From NCBI RefSeq assembly GCF_003935375.1, contig NZ_RHQM01000014.1:1-64000 (forward strand): 64,000 bases of DNA, in the 5' to 3' direction. Position numbers and translations under genes: made by a program. The notes below the pieces were generated by a model. It did not search any database. It was not told the origin of the DNA and worked only from the letters and a program-made list of their open reading frames with translations. Origin of the DNA: Stutzerimonas xanthomarina (GTDB lineage Bacteria; Pseudomonadota; Gammaproteobacteria; Pseudomonadales; Pseudomonadaceae). This document shows, in pieces, positions 8,955 through 17,880 of the stretch; within the stretch, counting starts at the first letter, position 1; every line of letters starts with the position of its first letter.

Positions 8955-9803
8955 TCAGAGATAGTCGGTGGCTGTGGCCAGCGCCTGCCATTGCAGTTGC
9001 TCTCTTTCGACAAATGCGTTCTTGGCCTGGACGATACGCCGTGCGTCGCGGCCGAACTGGATACGTAGTGGCGGCTTATCGGCAGTTACCAACTGCAGTA
9101 GAGCCTGAGCCAGTTTCTTGGGGTCACCGGATTGCTTATGGTTATGGCTGATGCCCATTTCTCGGGCAAGCCCCGCCGTCCCTGCATAGTCTTCGATCAG
9201 ACTCTGCGAGGGGATGAGCGAGGAGGTGTCGAGAAAGTCGGTGCGGAAATGTCCGGGCTCTAGCAGGGTAACCTTGATGCCCAGCGGCAATAGTTCTCCG
9301 TGCAATGCCTCTGAAAGCCCTTCCACCGCGAACTTGGTTGAGCAGTAGATGCCGAACCCAGGGCCTGATTGGTAGCCCCCGACCGAAGATATATTGATGA
9401 TGTGGCCCGAGCGTTGTTCTCGCAACCGAGGGAGTACGGCGCGTGTGACATTGAGCAGGCCGAAGACATTGGTCGCGAAAATTGCACTGACCTCTTCCGC
9501 GCTGGCCTCCTCGATAGCACCCAGAATCCCGTAACCGGCATTGTTCACCACGACGTCGATACGTCCGAAACGCGCGATACCGTCCTGTACGGCCCGCCTG
9601 GCCGCCGCTTCATCACGGACGTCCAGATCGAGGGCGAGCAGTGATTCGGAGGAGCCGAAGCGCCGGGTCACGGATCGTGCGTCCCGGGCGGTGGCGACTA
9701 TCGCGTCTCCATTGGCCAGGGCGGCCGCCACGACTTCTGCGCCAAGGCCCCGTGAGCTTCCCGTAATCAGCCAGACGCGTTGACGAGTGGGATGGTCGTT
9801 CAT
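8955..9803 (-). CDS. Short-chain dehydrogenase/reductase, classical type
   Basis: A 282-residue NAD(P)-dependent oxidoreductase. The Rossmann motif is ITGSSRGLGAEV (residues 14-25), NNAGYG follows, and the active site is NISSVGGY with YCSTK. The C-terminal region (LARQMG-like stretch with GDPKKLAQALLQLV) matches the 17-beta-HSD/retinol-dehydrogenase-like oxidoreductases often annotated only as SDR. The substrate is not predictable. It lies 31 bp after acnB on the same strand, and panC follows, so the three genes may be co-transcribed. Confidence 0.85.
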   Translation of the reverse strand: MNDHPTRQRVWLITGSSRGLGAEVVAAALANGDAIVATARDARSVTRRFGSSESLLALDLDVRDEAAARRAVQDGIARFGRIDVVVNNAGYGILGAIEEASAEEVSAIFATNVFGLLNVTRAVLPRLREQRSGHIINISSVGGYQSGPGFGIYCSTKFAVEGLSEALHGELLPLGIKVTLLEPGHFRTDFLDTSSLIPSQSLIEDYAGTAGLAREMGISHNHKQSGDPKKLAQALLQLVTADKPPLRIQFGRDARRIVQAKNAFVEREQLQWQALATATDYL

Positions 9804-9834
9804 GCCTTGTCTCTCTTCTCAGGCATATTATTTA

Positions 9835-12435
9835 TCATGCTTGAACGACCGGGATCTTGGCGTTCGCCGCCGCTTCGCGGAAGTCGGCAATCTGGTCGAA
9901 GCTCAGGTAGCGGTAGATGTCGCCAGCCATGCTGTCGATATCCTTGGCATAGACCATGTACTCCTCGACGGTCGGCAGCTTGCCGAGAATCGAAGCGACC
10001 GCTGCCAGTTCGGCAGAGGCCAGGTACACGTTGGCGCCATCGCCCAGACGGTTCGGGAAGTTACGGGTGGAGGTCGACACCACGGTGGAGTTGGCAGCCA
10101 CACGTGCCTGGTTACCCATGCACAGCGAGCAGCCCGGCATCTCCATACGTGCACCGGCCTTACCGTAGATACCGTAGTAGCCTTCTTCGGTCAGTTGGTG
10201 AGCATCCATCTTGGTCGGCGGCGACAGCCACAGACGGGTCGGGATGCCGCCCTTGACCTTGTCCAGCAGCTTACCGGCAGCGCGGAAGTGGCCGATGTTG
10301 GTCATGCACGAGCCGATGAACACTTCGTCGATCTTGTCGCCAGCCACGGTGGACAGCAGGCGGGCGTCATCCGGGTCGTTCGGGGCGCACAGTACCGGCT
10401 CGTTGAGCTGGCTCAGGTCGATTTCGATGACTTCGGCGTACTCGGCGTCCTTGTCGGCCTCCATCAGCACCGGGTTGGCCAGCCAGGCTTCCATCGCCTG
10501 AGCACGACGCTCCAGGGTACGGGCATCGCCGTAGCCTTCGCTGATCATCCAACGCAGCAGGGTGATGTTGGACTGCAGGTATTCGGCGATGGCCGATTCC
10601 GGCAGTTTGATGGTGCAGCCGGCGGCCGAGCGCTCGGCGGAAGCGTCAGACAGCTCGAACGCCTGCTCGACGGTCAGGTTGTCCAGGCCTTCGATCTCGA
10701 GGATGCGGCCGGAGAAGATGTTCTTCTTGCCTTTCTTCTCGACGGTCAGCAGGCCTTTCTGAATGGCGTAGTAGGGGATGGCATGGACCAGGTCACGTAG
10801 GGTGATACCCGGTTGCATCTTGCCCTTGAAGCGCACCAGAACCGATTCCGGCATGTCCAGCGGCATGACGCCGGTGGCGGCGGCGAAGGCCACCAGGCCG
10901 GAGCCGGCCGGGAAGCTGATACCGATCGGGAAGCGGGTGTGCGAGTCGCCACCGGTGCCGACGGTGTCAGGCAGCAGCATGCGGTTCAGCCAGCTGTGGA
11001 TGATGCCGTCGCCCGGACGCAGGGACACGCCGCCACGGGTGCGGATGAAATCCGGCAGGGTGTGGTGAGTGGTGACGTCGATCGGCTTCGGATAGGCCGC
11101 GGTGTGGCAGAAGGACTGCATCACCAGGTCAGCCGAGAAGCCCAGGCACGCCAGGTCTTTCAGCTCGTCGCGGGTCATCGGGCCGGTGGTGTCCTGGGAA
11201 CCGACGGTGGTCATCTTCGGTTCGCAGTAGGTGCCCGGACGCACGCCTTCGACGCCGCAGGCCTTGCCGACCATCTTCTGCGCCAGGGTGAAACCCTTGG
11301 TGCTGGCAGCAGGCTGGTCCGGCTTCTTGAACAGGTCGGAGGAGCCCAGGCCCAGCTCGGCACGCGCCTTCTCGGTCAGGCCGCGGCCGACGATCAGCGG
11401 GATACGGCCGCCAGCGCGGACTTCGTCGAGCAGTACCGGGGTCTTCAGTTCGAAGGTGGTGATGACGTCGTCGGTGCCGTGCTTGCAGACTTTGCCAGCG
11501 TACGGGTAGACATCGATCACGTCGCCCATGTTGATGTTCGATACGTCGAACTCGATCGGCAGGGCGCCGGCATCTTCCATGGTGTTGTAGAAGATCGGGG
11601 CGATCTTGGTGCCGAAGCAGAAGCCGCCAGCGCGCTTGTTCGGAACGTACGGAATGTCGTCACCGAAGAACCACAGCACCGAGTTGGTGGCGGATTTGCG
11701 CGAGGAGCCAGTACCGACCACGTCGCCGACGTAGGCAACCGGGAAGCCCTTGGCCTTGATTTCTTCGATTTGCTTCAGTGGGCCGATGGAGCCCGGCTGA
11801 TCGGGGGTAATACCATCACGGGCCATCTTCAGCATGGCCAGTGCGTGCAGCGGGATGTCGGGGCGCGACCAAGCGTCAGGAGCCGGGGAGAGGTCGTCGG
11901 TGTTGGTCTCGCCGGGCACCTTGAACACGGCCAGGCTGTACTTCTCGGCGATTTCCGGCTTGCTGGTGAACCACTCGCCGTCGGCCCAGGATTGCAGCAC
12001 GGCCTTGGCGTTGGCATTGCCAGCCTTGGCTTTCTCGGCGACGTCGTGGAAGGCGTCGAACATCAGCAGGGTGTGCTTGAGTTGCTCGGCGGCAACGGCG
12101 CCCAGAGCGGCGTCGTCCAGCAGTTCGACCAGGGTGGCGATGTTGTAGCCGCCCTGCATGGTGCCCAGCAGCTCGATGGCTCGGAACTTGCCGATCAGTG
12201 GGGAGCTGTCCTCGCCCTTGACGATGGCCGAGAGGAAGCCAGCCTTGACGTAGGCAGCCTCGTCGACGCCGGGCGGTACGCAGTTGGTCAGCAAGTCGAG
12301 AAGGAAAGGTTCTTCGAAGGCGGGCGGGTTCCTCAGCAATTCGACCAGACCGGCGGTTTGCTCTGCGGTCAGGGCCAGGGGAGGAAGACCTTCCTTCTCG
12401 CGTGATTTTACGTGTTGGATATAGGACTCGAGCAC
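9835..12435 (-). CDS. acnB: Aconitate hydratase B
   Basis: Bifunctional aconitase B / 2-methylisocitrate dehydratase of the TCA cycle, with a [4Fe-4S] cluster. At 866 residues it has the normal length. The N-terminal HEAT-like domain ([13 protein letters not shown]), the swivel domain, and the catalytic part with [23 protein letters not shown] and [17 protein letters not shown] plus [11 protein letters not shown] supply the cluster cysteines. I choose the GTG at 12435 because AGGAGGT lies 6 nt upstream and the protein then begins [16 protein letters not shown] as in other AcnB; earlier ATGs give a non-homologous leader. It is divergent from etfBA. Confidence 0.96.
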   Translation of the reverse strand: MLESYIQHVKSREKEGLPPLALTAEQTAGLVELLRNPPAFEEPFLLDLLTNCVPPGVDEAAYVKAGFLSAIVKGEDSSPLIGKFRAIELLGTMQGGYNIATLVELLDDAALGAVAAEQLKHTLLMFDAFHDVAEKAKAGNANAKAVLQSWADGEWFTSKPEIAEKYSLAVFKVPGETNTDDLSPAPDAWSRPDIPLHALAMLKMARDGITPDQPGSIGPLKQIEEIKAKGFPVAYVGDVVGTGSSRKSATNSVLWFFGDDIPYVPNKRAGGFCFGTKIAPIFYNTMEDAGALPIEFDVSNINMGDVIDVYPYAGKVCKHGTDDVITTFELKTPVLLDEVRAGGRIPLIVGRGLTEKARAELGLGSSDLFKKPDQPAASTKGFTLAQKMVGKACGVEGVRPGTYCEPKMTTVGSQDTTGPMTRDELKDLACLGFSADLVMQSFCHTAAYPKPIDVTTHHTLPDFIRTRGGVSLRPGDGIIHSWLNRMLLPDTVGTGGDSHTRFPIGISFPAGSGLVAFAAATGVMPLDMPESVLVRFKGKMQPGITLRDLVHAIPYYAIQKGLLTVEKKGKKNIFSGRILEIEGLDNLTVEQAFELSDASAERSAAGCTIKLPESAIAEYLQSNITLLRWMISEGYGDARTLERRAQAMEAWLANPVLMEADKDAEYAEVIEIDLSQLNEPVLCAPNDPDDARLLSTVAGDKIDEVFIGSCMTNIGHFRAAGKLLDKVKGGIPTRLWLSPPTKMDAHQLTEEGYYGIYGKAGARMEMPGCSLCMGNQARVAANSTVVSTSTRNFPNRLGDGANVYLASAELAAVASILGKLPTVEEYMVYAKDIDSMAGDIYRYLSFDQIADFREAAANAKIPVVQA

Positions 12436-12775
12436 AGTGATACCTCCTGGCAATGAATAAAAAAGCAGGGGCAGCATTGCCCTCCCGGGGATGACTTGCC
12501 CAGCCAGGCAGCCACTCATTCCGCTCCTGCTGAAACCCTGTCGACGCATGTGATCCGTTGTGTATTTCTGTACCAGGCGTCGATACGAAAAGGATGCGTG
12601 TTGACAGCGGGGGTCATGACTGTCAAAAATGACAATCAATCAGTTATTGCGTCGACATTGTTGTCATTTTCTCGAATGGAAACAAGAGCCGATTGCTACC
12701 GACTGCATGAAAAAATCACATTGCCGAGTGCTATTGCAGCGCACCGGCTCTCCATCACCGACGCAGAGAGAGTGT
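12436..12775. promoter_or_regulatory. Divergent acnB / etfBA intergenic region (340 bp)
   Basis: No gene is seen here. The region holds the acnB ribosome binding site (complement of CCTCCT at 12443-12448) and one copy of the locus-wide 25-bp palindrome at 12624-12648. The promoters for both genes must lie here, but I cannot assign convincing -35/-10 pairs by eye. Confidence 0.7.
12624..12648. promoter_or_regulatory. Putative regulon operator, etfBA copy
   Basis: CAAAAATG-ACAATCAAT-CAGTTATT. The right half is a perfect match to the shared motif (CAGTTATT); the left half matches in part. It lies 128 bp before the etfB start, which would bring the electron-transfer flavoprotein into the same regulon as the catabolic genes. 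Confidence 0.55.
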
Positions 12776-13525
12776 ATGAACGTACTGGTTCCGATCAAAA
12801 GAGTGGTTGACTACAACGTCAAGGTTCGCGTCAAGGCGGACAACAGCGGCGTCGACCTCGCCAACGTCAAGATGTCCATGAACCCCTTCTGCGAAATCGC
12901 CGTGGAAGAAGCCGTACGCCTGAAGGAGAAAGGCGTGGCGAGCGAAATCGTCGTCGTCTCCATCGGCCCGGCTACCGCCCAGGAGCAACTGCGCACCGCG
13001 CTGGCTCTGGGTGCCGACCGTGCCATCCTGGTCGAATCCAATGACGAGCTGAACTCCCTGGCCGTGGCCAAGCTGCTCAAGGCAGTGGTCGACAAGGAGC
13101 AGCCGCAGCTGGTGATCATGGGCAAGCAGGCCATCGACAGCGACAACAACCAGACCGGCCAGATGCTGGGCGCCCTGACTGGCTTCGGCCAAGGCACCTT
13201 CGCCTCCAAGGTCGAAGTGGCTGGCGACAAGGTCAACGTTACCCGTGAGATCGATGGCGGTCTGCAGACCGTTGCGCTGAACCTGCCGGCGATCGTCACC
13301 ACTGACCTGCGTCTGAACGAGCCGCGCTACGCGTCGCTGCCGAACATTATGAAGGCCAAGAAGAAGCCGCTGGAAACCGTTACCCCGGACGCTCTGGGCG
13401 TTTCCACCGCTTCCACCGTCAAGACCCTGAAAGTCGAAGCGTCGGCTGCCCGCAGCGCTGGCATCAAGGTCAAGTCCGTGGCTGAACTGGTCGAGAAACT
13501 GAAGAACGAGGCGAAGGTAATCTAA
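12776..13525 (+). CDS. etfB: Electron transfer flavoprotein beta subunit
   Basis: With EtfA it forms the soluble FAD/AMP heterodimer that takes electrons from acyl-CoA dehydrogenases and passes them to ETF:ubiquinone oxidoreductase. The 249-residue protein starts [19 protein letters not shown], has [27 protein letters not shown] (AMP/FAD-domain contact region) and the family loop [16 protein letters not shown] with the conserved Leu of the acyl-CoA dehydrogenase recognition loop. Longer N-terminal extensions in frame are not conserved. etfA follows with zero spacing. Confidence 0.95.
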   Translation: MNVLVPIKRVVDYNVKVRVKADNSGVDLANVKMSMNPFCEIAVEEAVRLKEKGVASEIVVVSIGPATAQEQLRTALALGADRAILVESNDELNSLAVAKLLKAVVDKEQPQLVIMGKQAIDSDNNQTGQMLGALTGFGQGTFASKVEVAGDKVNVTREIDGGLQTVALNLPAIVTTDLRLNEPRYASLPNIMKAKKKPLETVTPDALGVSTASTVKTLKVEASAARSAGIKVKSVAELVEKLKNEAKVI

Positions 13526-14455
13526 ATGACTATCCTGGTTATCGCTGAACACACCAATGCCGCTCTGGCTGCCGCTACCCTGAACACCGTTGCCGCCGCG
13601 CAGCAGATCGGTGGCGACATTCACGTACTGGTCGCCGGTGCCAACGCTGGCGCCGCTGCCGAAGCCACCGCCAAGATCGCTGGCGTGGCCAAGGTTCTGC
13701 TGGCCGACAACGCCGCCTACGCCAACCAGCTGCCGGAAAACGTCGCGCCGCTGGTAGCCGAGCTGGGCAAGGGCTACAGCCACATCCTGGCCGCCGCCAC
13801 CAGCAACGGCAAGAACATCCTGCCGCGCGTCGCCGCTGCGCTGGACGTCGACCAGATCTCCGAGATCATCGCCGTCGAGAGCGCCGACACCTTCAAGCGT
13901 CCGATCTACGCCGGTAACGCCATCGCCACCGTGCAGTCCTCGGCTGCCGTCAAGGTGATCACCGTGCGTAGCACCGGTTTCGACGCCGCTGCCGCCGAAG
14001 GCGGTTCCGCCGCAGTCGAAGCGGTTTCCGGCCCGGCCGATGCCGGCAAGTCCGCCTTCGTCGGCGAAGAGCTGGCCAAGTCCGACCGTCCGGAACTGAC
14101 CGCTGCCAAGATCGTCGTCTCCGGCGGCCGTGGCATGGGCAATGGCGACAACTTCAAGCATCTGTACGCGCTGGCCGACAAGCTGGGCGCCGCCGTCGGC
14201 GCTTCCCGTGCCGCCGTCGACGCCGGCTTCGTGCCGAACGACATGCAGGTCGGCCAGACCGGCAAGATCGTCGCGCCGCAGTTGTACATCGCCGTCGGTA
14301 TCTCCGGCGCGATCCAGCACCTGGCCGGCATGAAGGACTCCAAGGTGATCGTTGCGATCAACAAGGACGAAGAAGCGCCGATCTTCCAGGTGGCCGACTA
14401 CGGCCTGGTGGGCGACCTCTTCGAACTCGTTCCGGAACTGGAACAAGCCCTCTGA
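13526..14455 (+). CDS. etfA: Electron transfer flavoprotein alpha subunit
   Basis: FAD-binding subunit of ETF, 309 residues. The N-terminal domain ([13 protein letters not shown]) and the C-terminal FAD domain with [52 protein letters not shown] and [20 protein letters not shown] are complete. Its ATG directly follows the etfB stop. A bidirectional terminator lies about 280 bp downstream. Two or more acyl-CoA dehydrogenase systems in this window would need this electron acceptor. Confidence 0.95.
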   Translation: MTILVIAEHTNAALAAATLNTVAAAQQIGGDIHVLVAGANAGAAAEATAKIAGVAKVLLADNAAYANQLPENVAPLVAELGKGYSHILAAATSNGKNILPRVAAALDVDQISEIIAVESADTFKRPIYAGNAIATVQSSAAVKVITVRSTGFDAAAAEGGSAAVEAVSGPADAGKSAFVGEELAKSDRPELTAAKIVVSGGRGMGNGDNFKHLYALADKLGAAVGASRAAVDAGFVPNDMQVGQTGKIVAPQLYIAVGISGAIQHLAGMKDSKVIVAINKDEEAPIFQVADYGLVGDLFELVPELEQAL

Positions 14456-14602
14456 AACAGGGCCTGGTGGAATAGCCAGGCACAAGTCCCCAACTTTCCC
14501 AGCGGATGCGTTTCTGCTCATCCGCGGGAAGCAGTTTGCCCGCTCCTGCGGAAAGACGGAAACCGGCACTTGATCGATGACGTGGCACCAGGGATTCTGA
14601 GC

Positions 14603-14728
14603 GTTCCCACGTGGAGGCGTCGAACCGCCCGCGTGGAAATGCTGCTACAGACGCTTTACGTCTGCGGGATGCGTAGCGCTCCAGGATCAGGCTCCCATGC
14701 TGATGGTTCGACGCCTCGACGTGGGAGC
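14603..14728. repeat. Imperfect inverted repeat with inner hairpin
   Basis: In the 325-bp gap after etfA, a 23-nt arm at 14603-14625 (beginning GTTCCCACGTGGAGG) is repeated inversely at 14706-14728 with two mismatches. A smaller hairpin CAGACG-CTTTA-CGTCTG lies at 14648-14664. This resembles the intergenic palindromic repeats of Pseudomonas genomes that begin GTTCCCACG. No gene is seen in this gap. Confidence 0.55.
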
Positions 14729-14737
14729 TATCAAACG

Positions 14738-14764
14738 AAAACGCCCCGTCAAGCGGGGCGTTTT
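14738..14764. terminator. Bidirectional rho-independent terminator
   Basis: AAAACGCCCCG pairs with CGGGGCGTTTT around a 5-nt loop, with A- and T-runs on both sides. It separates the convergent etfA and amidohydrolase genes. Confidence 0.85.
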
Positions 14765-14779
14765 CCTTGGTGCAGGCTA

Positions 14780-16117
14780 TCAGGCTTCTTCTTCGGCCAT
14801 GATCTGGCCGTCTGCCTTGCCCACTGCTGTGAACATCTTGATGATGTCGCCAGAGGTCACTCGGCGGCGTACTTCACCTTCGGCCAGTGGGGCCGGCCCG
14901 CCATAGGACTTGGGTTCGGTATCGACGTTCTGAGCCAAGGCACGTAGCGCTCCGACGGTGCATTTGTCGCGGCCGCCCATCTTGCCGAAGGCGTCGAAGT
15001 TGTAAAGGCGCAGGGCGTTGCCATGGGTGATTTTGTCGATTGCACGATCCGATAGACCGTCCAAGGATGCCAGCAGCATGTCAGCGGATTCCGGCCAGAC
15101 AGTATCGGAATGCGGGTAGTCGCATTCATAGGAAACGTTGTCTTCGCCTATCTCATCGAGATTCTTCAGGCCGAAGCGGTCGTCGATGAAGCAGGTCTGG
15201 AAGTGCTCGCGGAACACGTCACTGGGCTTCTTGTTGCCGAAGTCGGCATAGGTCCATGCCTTGTGGTGCTCGTGGACGAAGTCGGCGCGCTCGAGGAAGT
15301 AGGGAATCCAGCCGATACCGCCTTCGGACAGGGATATCTTCAGATCCGGATAGCGGTGCAGGGCCTTGAGGTGCAGCCAGTCGGCCGCCGAGTTGACGAT
15401 GGAAATCGGCATGGTGATGATCCAGGCATCGATCGGCGAGTTCATCGAGGCGTGAGGGGCCTGGGCGCCGGAGCCGATATGGATGTTGATCACCACCTTG
15501 TTTTCCGCACAGACCTTCCACAGCGGCTCCCAGTGGGCGTCATGGATGCTAGGTTGGCCTTTCAGCGAGGGGTTGTCGGAGAAGGAGATGGCATGGCAGC
15601 CCTTGGCCACGACGCGTTTGATCTCCGCAACGGTGGCGTTGATGTCCCAGTAGGGCACTATGGCGTTGGGGATGTTGCGCCCCGGGTAACTACCGCACCA
15701 TTCGTCGATATGCCAGTCGTTGTAGGCCTGCAACAGAGCCAGGGCATTCTGCTTGTTGTTGAACTGGTGGAACAGGCTGCCATCGAAGGTCACCACGCTG
15801 GGGAAGTTCAGCGACGCAAGTAGACCGTTGGCGTTCATGTCGTCGATACGGGCGTGGATATCCCAGGCACCCTTGCGCATCTGGTCGAAGGAAATCGGCT
15901 CGCAGCCGTACTCTTCGCGCAGGCGGCCGACCACGGCGTTGAGTCCGATATTGCCGGCGCGACGGCCTTCAAAGAGCCAGTAATCGGCACCGTTCTTGTC
16001 TTTCAGTACCTTGGGGGCGAAGGCTTTCTGGGCAGTGGTGAGGTGCTGCTCGAACATGGTAGGTGGCTCGACGATATGGTCGTCGACGCTGACAAGAATG
16101 AGATCATCGAGTTTCAT
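14780..16117 (-). CDS. Amidohydrolase-2 family metalloenzyme (paralogue group A)
   Basis: A 445-residue TIM-barrel protein of the amidohydrolase-2 family (relatives include ACMSD and gamma-resorcylate decarboxylase; others are hydrolases). Metal-site features are VDDHIVEPP near the N-terminus, NIHIGSGAQAPH in the middle and ECDYPHSDTVWP with the conserved Asp near residue 335. It is closely similar to the protein at 36463-37749 over its whole length (same MNANGL/MNADGV, YNDWHI and GGIGWIPYxLERADFV blocks). It is monocistronic, with an operator-like palindrome at 16228-16252. The reaction is unknown: C-C hydrolysis, decarboxylation or lactone opening are all possible. Confidence 0.82.
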   Translation of the reverse strand: MKLDDLILVSVDDHIVEPPTMFEQHLTTAQKAFAPKVLKDKNGADYWLFEGRRAGNIGLNAVVGRLREEYGCEPISFDQMRKGAWDIHARIDDMNANGLLASLNFPSVVTFDGSLFHQFNNKQNALALLQAYNDWHIDEWCGSYPGRNIPNAIVPYWDINATVAEIKRVVAKGCHAISFSDNPSLKGQPSIHDAHWEPLWKVCAENKVVINIHIGSGAQAPHASMNSPIDAWIITMPISIVNSAADWLHLKALHRYPDLKISLSEGGIGWIPYFLERADFVHEHHKAWTYADFGNKKPSDVFREHFQTCFIDDRFGLKNLDEIGEDNVSYECDYPHSDTVWPESADMLLASLDGLSDRAIDKITHGNALRLYNFDAFGKMGGRDKCTVGALRALAQNVDTEPKSYGGPAPLAEGEVRRRVTSGDIIKMFTAVGKADGQIMAEEEA

Positions 16118-16227
16118 GCGTTATCTCCAGCGCTTAAGCGGCCCCTCATCAGGTGGATCGGGCTGCTCGTAGTTTTTTGTTGTGTGCGATATCGAAAGTT
16201 ACCCCGAGCCGGGCTGTTCGGCAATAG

Positions 16228-16252
16228 AAAAACGGACAAATAGTCAGTTATT
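16228..16252. promoter_or_regulatory. Putative regulon operator, amidohydrolase (14780) copy
   Basis: AAAAACGG-ACAAATAGT-CAGTTATT, a near-consensus copy of the 25-bp palindrome, 111 bp before the amidohydrolase start. A half-site (AAACTGTCAATA) follows at about 16314-16325. The rest of the 310-bp gap to the Cache protein shows no gene. Confidence 0.65.
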
Positions 16253-16426
16253 GGTAGCTGTTCTTGCTGAGTGATGGCCTGCCGGCCTGGCTCTTACCTT
16301 CCCGTCGAAGCTGGAAACTGTCAATAGGCCAAGGTTCTTAGGCGCATGAGCAGCGAATTGCCAGGGTGGAGTACCTGCTCTACAAGTAATATAATGTCAC
16401 CTTTGTGGCCGAGGGATGAGTTGGGG

Positions 16427-17299
16427 ATGACCGCTATGGGTTTAGGAAAGGTTCTGTGCTGGGTTGGTCTGGTGGTGGGGTTGATGGTCGCTACGGGTGC
16501 CAGTGCTGTTCCCGATGGTTATCAAGCGGATGAGCGTGAGGCGCGAGAGCTGCTGGAAAGCGCCGTGGCCTACTATCGAGAGCACAGAACGCAAGCCTTG
16601 CCTGTATTCAGTCGGCAAGGGGCTTTCGTGCGTGGCAGCCACTATGTCTATGTGCTGGATGTGAACGGCGTGATGTTGGCCAGCGGCGGGCCTTCTGCCA
16701 GCCTTATTGGTAGTAATCTGCTGGCACAGCTGCCATCGGATCTGAAGAAGTCCTTCACTGAAGCGCTCGAGGTGCAGGAGGGGCAGGGGATTCAAGAGGC
16801 GGAGTATCGCTGGAGAAACTGGCAAACCGGCCGTGTCGAACGCAAGCGGGTTCTCTTTCAGCGTGTTGGCGATGTGCTTCTGGGGGCCGGATATTTCGTC
16901 TCGAGAGCATCCCAGGCCAATGCCCTGGAGTTGCTGGAAAAGGCTGCCACAGCGGTGGCTTCCGAGCCGCAACAGACCTTTACGGCGATCAACGCTGAGA
17001 ACCTGGCTTTCCTTCAGGATGATCTGTACGTCTTTGTCGTCGACATGAGCACATCACGCTACGTGGCTCATGGCTATAACCGGCGCGTGGTCGGTACCGA
17101 CTTTCGCCGGGTGAAGGATCCCCAGGGCAAGCCGGTTGGGCAGGCAATGCTGGCCGCGGCGGAGAAAAAGAGCACCGGGGAGTACGATTATCTCTGGGAG
17201 AATCCACTGAGCCGGAAAATCGAGCGCAAGCACACCTATTTTCGGCGAGTAGGGACGTACCTGATATCGGTTGGTTACTACGAGAATGCCGGTAGGTGA
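16427..17299 (+). CDS. Periplasmic tandem Cache-domain protein
   Basis: A 290-residue exported protein. A signal peptide (GLGKVLCWVGLVVGLMVATGASA) precedes two homologous single-Cache domains, roughly residues 45-150 and 160-285. The repeat is visible in HYVYVLDVNGVMLASG / LYVFVVDMSTSRYVAHG and in ERKRVLFQRVGDVLLGAGYF / ERKHTYFRRVGTYLISVGYY. Cache domains bind small ligands, often carboxylates, but here no signalling output domain is attached. The start at 16427 has GAGGGA 10 nt upstream; 16436 is possible. The 3' end overlaps the convergent TetR gene by 22 bp. Confidence 0.8.
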   Translation: MTAMGLGKVLCWVGLVVGLMVATGASAVPDGYQADEREARELLESAVAYYREHRTQALPVFSRQGAFVRGSHYVYVLDVNGVMLASGGPSASLIGSNLLAQLPSDLKKSFTEALEVQEGQGIQEAEYRWRNWQTGRVERKRVLFQRVGDVLLGAGYFVSRASQANALELLEKAATAVASEPQQTFTAINAENLAFLQDDLYVFVVDMSTSRYVAHGYNRRVVGTDFRRVKDPQGKPVGQAMLAAAEKKSTGEYDYLWENPLSRKIERKHTYFRRVGTYLISVGYYENAGR

Positions 17300-17862
17300 G
17301 TTCGAGTCTCGGCGCCGGCTATCTGCAGGGCGATCCGTTGGCAGAGGGGAATAAGGGCTTGTGGGTCGCCATCACAGCCTTCCTGCCAGATTCCGAGTCC
17401 CGTCAGCATGGAGAGAATAGCCGTACTTGCCAAGTTGTTCTGCGCGAAAAGGCCCTGGTCTGCACCTGAGGCGAGTAGGTTCTTCAGTTCCCGTTCATAG
17501 CAGGTCTTGATCGCGATGATATGTTGTCGGCTGCCTTCCGGGAGGCTGCGCAAGTCCATGCTGGCGATCAGGCTTTCGGCCTTGCGCTCGCTCTGGAAAG
17601 ACAGGTGGTGGGCGACAAAGGCTTCAAGACAATGCCGCGGGTTGCGCGACTGTCTGGCGAAGTCTTGCCAGGACTGCAGCAGATCCTCCATATAACTGGT
17701 GATCAGGTCGAGCAGGAGATCATCCTTGCTCCTGTAGTAGGCATAGAGTGAGCCCGCCTGCAGGCCGCAGCTCTTCGCCAGTTGTCGCAGCGAAACAGCC
17801 CCGAAGCCGTGCAGTGCGATCAACTGGATGGCGTTGGATCTGATCTCTTCGATCCTGGACAT
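17278..17862 (-). CDS. TetR-family transcriptional regulator
   Basis: A 194-residue repressor. The N-terminal HTH is residues 8-55 (IQLIALHGFGAVSLRQLAKSCGLQAGSLYAYYRSKDDLL); the C-terminal half is a divergent ligand-binding domain. It lies 18 bp after the reductase gene and appears to be the last gene of the minus-strand operon SDR, MaoC, ADH, rubredoxin, reductase, TetR. It could be a local or a second regulator of the 25-bp operator family; position alone does not decide. Confidence 0.88.
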   Translation of the reverse strand: MSRIEEIRSNAIQLIALHGFGAVSLRQLAKSCGLQAGSLYAYYRSKDDLLLDLITSYMEDLLQSWQDFARQSRNPRHCLEAFVAHHLSFQSERKAESLIASMDLRSLPEGSRQHIIAIKTCYERELKNLLASGADQGLFAQNNLASTAILSMLTGLGIWQEGCDGDPQALIPLCQRIALQIAGAETRTHLPAFS

Positions 17863-17880
17863 GCAGCGTGTTCCTGCGGC

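Noticed and set aside
9787-12405. Long plus-strand open frames of 337 and 530 codons
   Set aside because: They lie antisense to panC/acnB-region genes, have no recognised domain, and arise from GC-rich codon use of acnB.
12755-14569. 604-codon minus-strand open frame
   Set aside because: It is antisense to etfB and etfA, which are unmistakable; the frame is a shadow.
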